A stretch of 5,284 bases of DNA from Candidatus Agrococcus pullicola (lineage in GTDB: Bacteria > Actinomycetota > Actinomycetes > Actinomycetales > Microbacteriaceae): NCBI GenBank assembly GCA_019115685.1, contig DXDC01000098.1, positions 1-5,284 of the forward strand, written 5' to 3'. Shown one piece after another: positions 1 to 4,319 of the stretch. Numbering within the stretch: the first letter of the stretch is position 1; each line of letters starts with the position of its first letter. A model generated the notes under the pieces. That model worked only from the letters and a program-made list of their open reading frames with translations, was not told where the DNA came from and searched no databases. The position numbers and the translations under genes were made by a program.

Positions 1-761
1 AGGCCCGAGTTCAAGAATCGACGACCGATGCGGTTGTCGACGCCGATGGCATCGGCGAGCTCGGTGACATCGGCTCCCACCTGCTCCGCGATCTCGGCCA
101 TGGCATTGATGAAGGAGATCTTCGTCGCCAAGAACGCGTTCGCGCTGACTTTGACGAGTTCTGCCGTCGGGTAATCGGTGATGATCCGGGCCGTGCCCTT
201 CTCGATGATCGAGCGGTACACCTCATCGAGCTTCTCGACGCTGGCCGTGTCGCCGTCCGCGATGCCGTAGACGAGCCGGTCGGGGTCGAGCGTGTCCTGC
301 ACGGCGAAGCCCTCGCGCAGAAACTCGGGGTTCCAGAGCAGACTGGCTCCCGTGTGGCCGATCTTCTCCGCGAGCCTGGCCGCGGTGCCGACGGGTACCG
401 TCGACTTGCCGACAATCAGGGTATTCGCGTCGATGTACGGCAACAGCGACTCGACCGCGGCATCCACGTAGCGGAGATCGGCGGCATTGCTGCCTTCCGT
501 CTGCGGGGTTCCCACCGCGAGAAAGATGACGGATGCGTCGGCGGTTGCAGCGGGGTCGGTCGAGAATCGCAGTAGCCCGCCCTCGGTCTGCTCTCGGAGC
601 AGATCCTCGAAACCAGGCTCGTAGAACGGGGCCTTCCCGGAGGCCAGCAGCGCGATTCTGGGTTCATCGATATCGATGCCGACGGTCTCGTGCCCAACGG
701 AAGCCATAGCGGCCGAATGCACGGCACCGAGGTATCCGCATCCGATGACTGCCAGTTTCAT
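1..761 (-). CDS. ugd: UDP-glucose 6-dehydrogenase, N-terminal part (cut by left edge)
   Basis: This is a cytoplasmic NAD-dependent dehydrogenase of the UDP-glucose/GDP-mannose family, which oxidises UDP-glucose to UDP-glucuronate for polysaccharide and cell-envelope glycans. The 253 visible codons start with a Rossmann dinucleotide site (GCGYLG, residues 7-12) and the acidic end of its second strand (GIDID, 28-32). VGTP (83-86), KSTVPVGT (119-126), NPEFLREG (144-151) and DPDRLVYG (159-166) follow. The central helix carries ELVKVSANAFLATK (201-214), with the catalytic lysine at 204. The frame leaves the window just before the expected catalytic-cysteine loop, so about 170-190 residues are missing on this side. 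The ATG overlaps the upstream gene's TGA by 4 bases (ATGA), which suggests translational coupling. UDP-glucose is the most likely substrate from the actinobacterial-type N-terminus; GDP-mannose or UDP-ManNAc dehydrogenase is less likely but not excluded without the C-terminus. Confidence 0.92.
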   Translation of the reverse strand, partial: MKLAVIGCGYLGAVHSAAMASVGHETVGIDIDEPRIALLASGKAPFYEPGFEDLLREQTEGGLLRFSTDPAATADASVIFLAVGTPQTEGSNAADLRYVDAAVESLLPYIDANTLIVGKSTVPVGTAARLAEKIGHTGASLLWNPEFLREGFAVQDTLDPDRLVYGIADGDTASVEKLDEVYRSIIEKGTARIITDYPTAELVKVSANAFLATKISFINAMAEIAEQVGADVTELADAIGVDNRIGRRFLNSG

Positions 762-1222
762 GCATCCTCCGTCGAGTCTTCCAAGAGTTCGTTCAGGGCC
801 CGCAGCACAAGCGCGGCGTTCGGCACGTCGGCGAGCACGATCGCACGTTCACCGCCCGTCGAAATCAGCACATCCCCCGAACCGAACATGGCTTGCAGGC
901 CCCTCCTGCGCAGTGTGATGTCGTGCACTCTGCTCAGCAGCACCTCGCGACGGATGCCGCCGAAGCCCGAACGCAATGTTACGCGTCGAGTGGTGATCGT
1001 GTATTGGCGTGAGAGCCAAGCAAGATATGGAAACACACAGAGAATCGCTGCGAGCACAATGGCCGCGACGACGACAACGGTGTTCCACGGTTCCCAGTCG
1101 ATGCGGTCTTGCAGGAACATCGCGAAGAAGCTCAGTACCCAGAGCAGCACGATCGACAAGACCAGCGCACGTGCGTGCGGCCGCATACGAGCGATTACTT
1201 GCTCGGTCGTCTCCTCGGGCAT
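758..1222 (-). CDS. Small membrane protein with a bacterial PH domain
   Basis: A 154-residue integral membrane protein with a short cytoplasmic N-terminus containing ARMRPH (11-16), which is typical of this actinobacterial group. Two hydrophobic helices follow (about 19-37 and 48-70), then a soluble C-terminal bacterial PH-like (bPH2/YdbS-type) domain at about 73-136. That domain has the usual opening, QYTITTRRVTLRSG, and a later SRVHDI segment. Its molecular role is not known. The gene lies 54 bases downstream of birA and overlaps the dehydrogenase gene by 4 bases, so the three are probably co-transcribed. I chose the ATG at 1222. An in-frame GTG at 1249 would add nine residues but has no SD; the ATG has only a distant GAGG (1236-1239) and AGGAG (1241-1245), so the start is not settled. 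Confidence 0.82.
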   Translation of the reverse strand: MPEETTEQVIARMRPHARALVLSIVLLWVLSFFAMFLQDRIDWEPWNTVVVVAAIVLAAILCVFPYLAWLSRQYTITTRRVTLRSGFGGIRREVLLSRVHDITLRRRGLQAMFGSGDVLISTGGERAIVLADVPNAALVLRALNELLEDSTEDA

Positions 1223-1273
1223 AGGTACCAGTCTGCCTCGCTCCTGCACTAGATGCCGCTACGGCACGAAATT

Positions 1274-1279
1274 ATTCTA
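1274..1279 (-). promoter_or_regulatory. Possible -10 element (TAGAAT) before the PH-domain gene
   Basis: The stretch 1268-1284 is the most A/T-rich patch in an otherwise GC-rich region. On the minus strand it contains TAGAAT, five of six matches to TATAAT, overlapping the birA stop codon and about 50 bases upstream of the PH-protein ATG. No good -35 hexamer lies 16-18 bases upstream; a TTGAGG at 1304-1309 is too far away. It may give the last two genes extra transcription, or simply be A/T-rich spacer. Confidence 0.25.
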
Positions 1280-2014
1280 TTTTCCCGGCCCGGTTCTCTC
1301 GGGCCTCAAGTGCACGATATCCCCCGCCGTCACCGAACGTTCACCTGCATCGGTTGCGATAACGAGTCCGCCATCCGCGTCGAGCCGGGCAGCAGCGCCG
1401 ACGATTCGGGTGCCGTCGGGCATTTCGGCCCGGACGCGCTGCCCGAGCGTCGAGCATGCCTCGGACACCTCTTGCAGCAGCGCTTCTGTGCCGAGCCTTG
1501 GAACGAGTAGCCGCAACCGTTGCACCACTCCGGCGAGCACGGCGTCCGCCAGCGATTCCGCCTCGCCAGTGCCCCCTTCCTGCCGCAGCGAGGTGGCGGT
1601 CTCGAGCAACACTTCGGCTCGCTGCACGAGGTTCACGCCGAACCCGACCACGATGACATCGCCACGCAGTTCGCACAGGATCCCGGAGATCTTACGCCCG
1701 TCGATCATCACGTCGTTCGGCCATTTGATTGCGGGGGTCGCCTCCACGAGCTCGTCGATCGTTCGCGCGAGCGCCAGGCCCGTGACGAGCGGCATCCAAC
1801 TGTGACCGGAGGATGGCCGTACAACAAGGCAGGTCGCCAGCGCCTGGCCGGGCGGGGTTTCCCATCGTCGATCGACGCGAGCTCGGCCCGCCGTCTGATT
1901 CAGCGTCGTCCAGCAGGTCCAGTCGGGTGCTGTGTGATCGACGAGCTCGAAAGTAGACCCGGTCTCGACGGCGAAGTGAACGTCTGCGAGCGCGGATGCG
2001 CGAGGGAACTGCAT
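1277..2014 (-). CDS. birA: Biotin--[acetyl-CoA carboxylase] ligase, without HTH domain
   Basis: This cytoplasmic enzyme activates biotin to biotinyl-5'-AMP and transfers it to the conserved lysine of biotin carrier domains, here mainly of acyl-CoA carboxylase. The 245 residues begin directly with the catalytic domain, so this is a monofunctional ligase with no N-terminal DNA-binding domain. Visible are ETGSTF (17-22), the biotin/AMP loop [12 protein letters not shown] (40-51) aligning with the E. coli GRGRRG loop, KWPND (97-101), GRKISGIL (106-113), GVNL (126-129), and a C-terminal SH3-like segment ending GDIVHLRP (231-238). The loop residues matching E. coli Q112, G115, R116 and R118 are kept. 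The usual STN motif reads STF here. It is divergent from the carboxylase gene, fitting its role. The ATG at 2014 fits the family's N-terminus; the GGAG just before it is too close for normal SD use, and a leaderless start is likely. Confidence 0.95.
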   Translation of the reverse strand: MQFPRASALADVHFAVETGSTFELVDHTAPDWTCWTTLNQTAGRARVDRRWETPPGQALATCLVVRPSSGHSWMPLVTGLALARTIDELVEATPAIKWPNDVMIDGRKISGILCELRGDVIVVGFGVNLVQRAEVLLETATSLRQEGGTGEAESLADAVLAGVVQRLRLLVPRLGTEALLQEVSEACSTLGQRVRAEMPDGTRIVGAAARLDADGGLVIATDAGERSVTAGDIVHLRPERTGPGK

Positions 2015-2020
2015 GGCTCC

Positions 2021-2026
2021 AAGGTA
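2021..2026 (-). promoter_or_regulatory. Putative -10 element (TACCTT) for leaderless birA
   Basis: On the minus strand TACCTT ends six bases before the birA ATG (A at 2014), matching the actinobacterial TANNNT consensus at the spacing seen when the transcript starts at, or next to, the start codon. No recognisable -35 is present. The GGAGCC between hexamer and ATG could mimic an SD but is only two bases from the ATG. Confidence 0.38.
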
Positions 2027-2066
2027 GTCGACGTCGTGCGTTCCACGGTCGGCAGGCGAGGCATCG

Positions 2067-2072
2067 TAGACT
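2067..2072 (+). promoter_or_regulatory. Putative -10 element (TAGACT) for the leaderless carboxylase gene
   Basis: TAGACT ends seven bases before the GTG at 2080, the classic spacing of an actinobacterial -10 hexamer when transcription begins at the start codon itself. The 20 bases before the GTG contain no SD, which supports a leaderless message. No clear -35 is seen 16-19 bases upstream. The site sits in the 65-base divergent spacer shared with birA. I saw no convincing operator there; a BioQ-like inverted repeat was looked for by eye and not found. Confidence 0.5.
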
Positions 2073-2079
2073 CATATCC

Positions 2080-3672
2080 GTGACTGAAGAGAACCAACCG
2101 CTTACAACGACTGCGGCAAGGATCGCTGACCTCAAGAAGCGCCTCGGGGATGCGGTGCTCGACAAAGAGGCCGCCTCGGCCGAGAAGCAGCACGCGAAGG
2201 GCAAAAAGACTGCACGCGAGCGCATAGCCCAGTTCGTCGATCAGGGAAGCTTCGTCGAGTTCGACACGTTCGTCAAGCACCGCACGACGGCATTCGGCAT
2301 GGATCGCAACCGGCCTGCCGGTGACGCCGTCGTGACCGGCATGGCCACGATCTTCGGTCGCCGCGTCGCCGTCTACGCGCAGGACTTCACAACGTTCGGT
2401 GGTTCGCTCGGTGAGGTCGCCGGCGAGAAGATCGTCAAGATCATGGACTACGCGCTCGATTTGAAGATCCCGCTCGTCGCGATTCTGGACTCGGGCGGCG
2501 CTCGCATTCAGGAGGGCGTCGTCGCGCTCGGCAAGTACGCGCAGATCTTCAAGCGCAACACAGCAGCGAGCGGCGTCATCCCGCAGATCTCCATCGTCAT
2601 GGGGCCGGCAGCGGGCGGGGCGGTGTATTCGCCGGCATTGACGGACTTCGTCGTCATGGTCGACAAGTCGAGCCACATGTTCGTCACCGGCCCGGATGTC
2701 ATCAAGACGGTAACGGGCGAGGAGGTCGGGTTCGAGGAGCTCGGCGGCGCACGAACGCACAACGAGGTCAGTGGCGTCGCGCACTATCTCGCAGCCGACG
2801 AGGACGATGCGCTCGATTACGTGCGTGCCCTGCTCTCGTATCTGCCTGACAACAATAGGGCCGAGGTCCCCGCTTACGATCACACTTCGGCCCGTGTCGT
2901 GAACGACCAGGACCAGAAGCTGAACACGGTCATCCCCGATTCGCCGAACCAGCCGTACGACATGCTGACGATCATCGAATCGCTCATGGACGATAACGAG
3001 TTCTTGGAAGTGCAAGGGCTGTACGCGCCGAACATCGTGATCGGCTTTGGTCGGCTCGAGGGTCGCTCCGTCGGTGTCATCGCGAACCAGCCGAAGTCGA
3101 TGGCGGGCACCCTCAATATCGAGGCCGGTGAAAAGGCAGCGCGATTCATGCGCTTCTGCGACGCCTTCAACATTCCCGTGCTGACGCTCGTGGATGTTCC
3201 CGGCTATCTGCCCGGCACAGATCAGGAATGGTCGGGCGTCATCCGCCGCGGTGCCAAACTGCTGTACGCCTACGCGGAAGCCACTGTTCCGCTCGTTACC
3301 GTGATCACCCGCAAGGCCTACGGCGGTGCGTACATCGTGATGGGCTCGAAGCATCTGGGCGCCGACATCAACATTGCCTGGCCGACGGCCGAGATCGCCG
3401 TGATGGGCGGTCAGGGAGCCGTGAACATTCTCTACCGCGGCCACTTGAAGGATGCCGAGACGAACGGCGAGGACGTCGACGCCGTGCGGAAGCAGCTAGC
3501 CGACGACTACACCTACAACGTCGCCAGCCCATACCTCGCCGCCGAGCGAGGCGAGATCGACGGGGTCATCGAGCCCGCCGAGACGCGCGTCGCCGTTGCG
3601 AAGGCATTCCGCTTCCTGCGCTCGAAGGAAATCGAGCGCCCCGACCGCAAGCACGGCAACATTCCGCTATAG
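2080..3672 (+). CDS. accD: Acyl-CoA carboxylase, carboxyltransferase (beta) subunit
   Basis: It transfers the carboxyl group from carboxybiotin to acetyl-CoA or propionyl-CoA, giving malonyl- or methylmalonyl-CoA, in a cytoplasmic complex with a biotinylated alpha subunit and the epsilon subunit. The 530 residues are full length for the PccB/AccD5 family. Two crotonase-like halves are clear. The N-half carries SGGARIQEG (138-146) and [13 protein letters not shown] (175-187), with oxyanion G179-G180. The C-half carries [13 protein letters not shown] (372-384) and [15 protein letters not shown] (411-425), with oxyanion G416-A417. Every landmark is offset by 3 from Streptomyces coelicolor PccB. 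The residue matching PccB Asp422 is Ile419, as in the acetyl-CoA-accepting enzyme. I start at GTG 2080 because family similarity begins there and a TAGACT lies 7 bases upstream; the in-frame GTG at 1996 would read 28 unrelated residues inside birA. Could equally be labelled pccB or accD5. Confidence 0.97.
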   Translation: MTEENQPLTTTAARIADLKKRLGDAVLDKEAASAEKQHAKGKKTARERIAQFVDQGSFVEFDTFVKHRTTAFGMDRNRPAGDAVVTGMATIFGRRVAVYAQDFTTFGGSLGEVAGEKIVKIMDYALDLKIPLVAILDSGGARIQEGVVALGKYAQIFKRNTAASGVIPQISIVMGPAAGGAVYSPALTDFVVMVDKSSHMFVTGPDVIKTVTGEEVGFEELGGARTHNEVSGVAHYLAADEDDALDYVRALLSYLPDNNRAEVPAYDHTSARVVNDQDQKLNTVIPDSPNQPYDMLTIIESLMDDNEFLEVQGLYAPNIVIGFGRLEGRSVGVIANQPKSMAGTLNIEAGEKAARFMRFCDAFNIPVLTLVDVPGYLPGTDQEWSGVIRRGAKLLYAYAEATVPLVTVITRKAYGGAYIVMGSKHLGADINIAWPTAEIAVMGGQGAVNILYRGHLKDAETNGEDVDAVRKQLADDYTYNVASPYLAAERGEIDGVIEPAETRVAVAKAFRFLRSKEIERPDRKHGNIPL

Positions 3673-3676
3673 GAGG
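3671..3676 (+). promoter_or_regulatory. Shine-Dalgarno AGGAGG of the epsilon-subunit gene
   Basis: A perfect AGGAGG begins inside the TAG stop of the beta-subunit gene and lies four bases before the GTG of the next gene. This fixes that start and implies coupled translation of beta and epsilon from one mRNA. Confidence 0.85.
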
Positions 3677-3680
3677 TTTC

Positions 3681-3884
3681 GTGATCGATAACGTTGACTA
3701 TTCGCAGGCCGCAAAAGCTCCTTCTCCCGCGCCGGCTCCGGGAACGGACATCAAGGAGATTCTCTCCCAAGTGGAGATCCAGGGCGGAAACCCGACCGCT
3801 GAGGAGGCCGCAGCAGTCGAAGCCGTGCTGACCGAGATGGCGGCCGAGTGGGCAGAGACCAAACACAGGACGGTACTGGGTTAA
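3681..3884 (+). CDS. accE: Acyl-CoA carboxylase epsilon subunit
   Basis: This 67-residue protein matches the small actinobacterial ACC epsilon family, which binds the beta hexamer and stimulates holoenzyme activity. An N-terminal Ala/Pro linker (residues 11-20) precedes the conserved core: a short beta-like segment, then GGNPTAEEAAAVEAVL (35-50), which is the family hallmark, and a C-terminal helix with an EWAE patch. The gene starts at GTG, 8 bases after the beta stop, behind a perfect AGGAGG. Its TAA shares a TTAA with the stop of a small gene coming from the opposite strand. In many relatives a maf-type gene and the biotin carboxylase/carrier gene follow; here nothing of the kind is present downstream within the window. 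Confidence 0.9.
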   Translation: MIDNVDYSQAAKAPSPAPAPGTDIKEILSQVEIQGGNPTAEEAAAVEAVLTEMAAEWAETKHRTVLG

Positions 3885-3903
3885 CCGGGCACTGGGTTAG
3901 CCG
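3875..3903 (+). repeat. Imperfect 16-base-period tandem repeat over the accE stop
   Basis: ACTGGGTTARCCG occurs at 3875-3887 and again at 3891-3903, with one A/G difference, a period of 16 bases and a GGC between copies. The first copy contains the accE stop codon. It looks like a small local duplication at the end of the gene, and it creates the stem-loop listed next. Confidence 0.7.
3879..3902 (+). terminator. Stem-loop at the end of accE (weak terminator candidate)
   Basis: GGTTAACC (3879-3886) can pair with GGTTAGCC (3895-3902) over 8 bp with one G-U pair around an 8-base loop. GGTTAACC is also a perfect palindrome. There is no T-run after it on either strand, so it is not a classic intrinsic terminator. 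U-less hairpins at gene ends are common in GC-rich actinobacteria, and it lies exactly between the two convergent genes. It may act as a weak terminator or 3'-end stabiliser. Confidence 0.35.
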
Positions 3904-3991
3904 ACAGGTTCGGTCCTGCTTCGGCAAGGTCATCGAGCAGGAGCCGGTCGAGGCTCGGCTGCTGAAGCTCATCGTGTTTACGGTCACGCAT
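3881..3991 (-). CDS. Unrecognised 36-residue protein with a strong ribosome-binding site
   Basis: I do not recognise this protein. ATG at 3991 is preceded, six bases upstream, by AGAGGAG, the best-placed SD on the minus strand of this window. The 36 residues are hydrophilic and charged at the start (MRDRKHDELQQP), then have an amphipathic, probably helical stretch SLDRLLLDDLAEAG (13-26), and end in a Pro/Asn-rich tail (NPVPG). There is no cysteine, signal peptide or membrane helix, so the product would be a small soluble cytoplasmic protein. About 63% of third codon positions are G/C, lower than strong coding genes here. Its TAA shares a TTAA with the accE stop. It could be a genuine small protein, the 3' remnant of a larger frameshifted gene extending upstream to about 4152, or a chance frame behind an SD-like repeat. 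Confidence 0.4.
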   Translation of the reverse strand: MRDRKHDELQQPSLDRLLLDDLAEAGPNLSANPVPG

Positions 3992-3993
3992 TT

Positions 3994-4023
3994 GTGTCTC
4001 CTCTGCGCGTATCTCCTCTGTGC
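3994..4023 (-). repeat. Tandem 15-bp direct repeat carrying two SD sequences
   Basis: Two adjacent 15-base units (3994-4008 and 4009-4023) match at 13 of 15 positions. On the minus strand they read GCACAGAGGAGATAC then GCGCAGAGGAGACAC. Each unit contains AGAGGAG, so the start at 3991 is preceded by a well-placed SD and a second copy 15 bases further upstream. Fifteen bases is five codons, so the duplication is frame-neutral, as expected if this DNA was or is translated; it could also act as a ribosome standby site. Confidence 0.75.
3998..4004 (-). promoter_or_regulatory. Shine-Dalgarno AGAGGAG for the 36-codon gene
   Basis: On the minus strand AGAGGAG ends six bases before the ATG at 3991, close to ideal spacing. 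This site is the main reason for choosing that start and for taking the small frame seriously. Most other genes in the window have weak or no SD. Confidence 0.6.
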
Positions 4024-4152
4024 GGGTCGGTGCGGTTCGAAGGGTGGTCGTTCGGTCTCGCCGGTCTCTTCGGGTGACAGATCGAGTTCTCCATACGGAC
4101 CGTCGTCGGGTTGCTCGAGGGCGAAGCCACGGGGTTCGGTGGTGGCATCCAT
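4024..4152 (-). pseudogene. Coding-like fragment, possibly frameshifted 5' part of the small gene
   Basis: From ATG 4152 one minus-strand frame encodes about 43 residues that read like real protein: MDATTEPRGFALEQPDDG, then an acidic stretch with GELDLSPEETGE, then PPFEPHRP. The other two frames here are Arg/Thr/Ser-rich shadow. Past about 4023 this frame becomes shadow-like, while the frame of the 36-codon gene takes over with TEEIRAEETQ leading into its ATG. A single -1 shift between about 4050 and 4010 would join them into one protein of roughly 90 residues. I see no SD before ATG 4152 and no clear slippery heptamer. It could be a decayed gene, a sequencing indel, or coincidence; I recognise no family. 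Confidence 0.25.
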
Positions 4153-4267
4153 GTGGGGACACGGTCGGGTGGTACGGAGTGGACCTCACCTCCCGGCCAG
4201 CCTGTTTCTAGCGTTCTTCCATAGTGGACGGCACCTCCGACATGAGCGTCGTCCTGCACAACCATCG

Positions 4268-4308
4268 AAGAAGGGGCACCCACGAACCGTTCGTGCATGC
4301 CCCTTCTT
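4268..4308 (-). terminator. Composite hairpin terminator after the LPSTG surface-protein gene
   Basis: An 11-bp perfect outer stem, AAGAAGGGGCA (4268-4278) with TGCCCCTTCTT (4298-4308), encloses a 2x2 internal loop. An inner 6-bp stem follows, CACGAA (4281-4286) with TTCGTG (4290-4295), around a 3-base loop. It lies 11 bases past the TAA of the minus-strand gene. Read on either strand the 3' arm ends in CCCCTTCTT, a pyrimidine run that partly replaces a U-tract, so it can serve as terminator in both directions and would also stop transcripts leaving accE. Confidence 0.8.
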
Positions 4309-4319
4309 ACGGCGTGTGG

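Larger units (their letters stand above)
3992..4319. other. 328-base intergenic region with little recognisable content
   Basis: Between the 36-codon gene and the surface-protein stop I see a tandem SD-containing repeat at its left end (3994-4023), a coding-like minus-strand stretch (4024-4152), and a strong hairpin at its right end (4268-4308). The rest (4153-4267) has no convincing gene, tRNA-like fold or -10/-35 pair on either strand. The plus-strand frames here encode Arg/Ser/Gly-rich nonsense typical of shadow reading. A maf or biotin carboxylase gene, expected from gene order in relatives, is not present even as an obvious fragment. Confidence 0.6.

Noticed and set aside
690..1805. A 371-codon open frame on the plus strand
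   Set aside because: It runs antisense to the dehydrogenase start, the PH gene and most of birA. Its product is Ser/Arg/Thr-rich low-complexity sequence without any family motif, the usual mirror frame in GC-rich DNA.
1996..2079. A 28-residue N-terminal extension of the carboxylase from an upstream GTG
   Set aside because: The extension lies inside the birA start region, is Arg-rich, has no counterpart in the family, and would place the start upstream of the proposed promoter.
1900..3444. A 514-codon open frame on the minus strand
   Set aside because: It lies opposite the certain carboxyltransferase gene. The His/Arg/Asp-rich product (many HDDR, RDD and VRR strings) is a typical antisense reading of that gene, with no SD or family motif.
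3881..3991. The 36-residue peptide as a RiPP precursor (class III lanthipeptide or lasso)
   Set aside because: SLDRLLLDDL loosely recalls leader-peptide helices, but the tail has no Cys, one Ser and no Asp/Glu at lasso ring positions, and no modification enzyme is nearby.
4176..4193. GGAGTG...CACCTCC inverted repeat as an operator or second terminator
   Set aside because: The stem is short and needs a bulge, there is no T-run, and it is not next to a promoter or a gene end.
4208..4243. An 11-codon minus-strand frame with AGGA upstream, as a leader peptide
   Set aside because: The frame is very short, the SD is poor, no regulated gene follows closely, and no attenuator hairpin pair is seen.
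3984..4298. A 104-codon minus-strand frame through the spacer
   Set aside because: It begins inside the strong hairpin and is His/Pro/Arg-rich with no domain or SD; the frames at 4152 and 3991 look more like protein.
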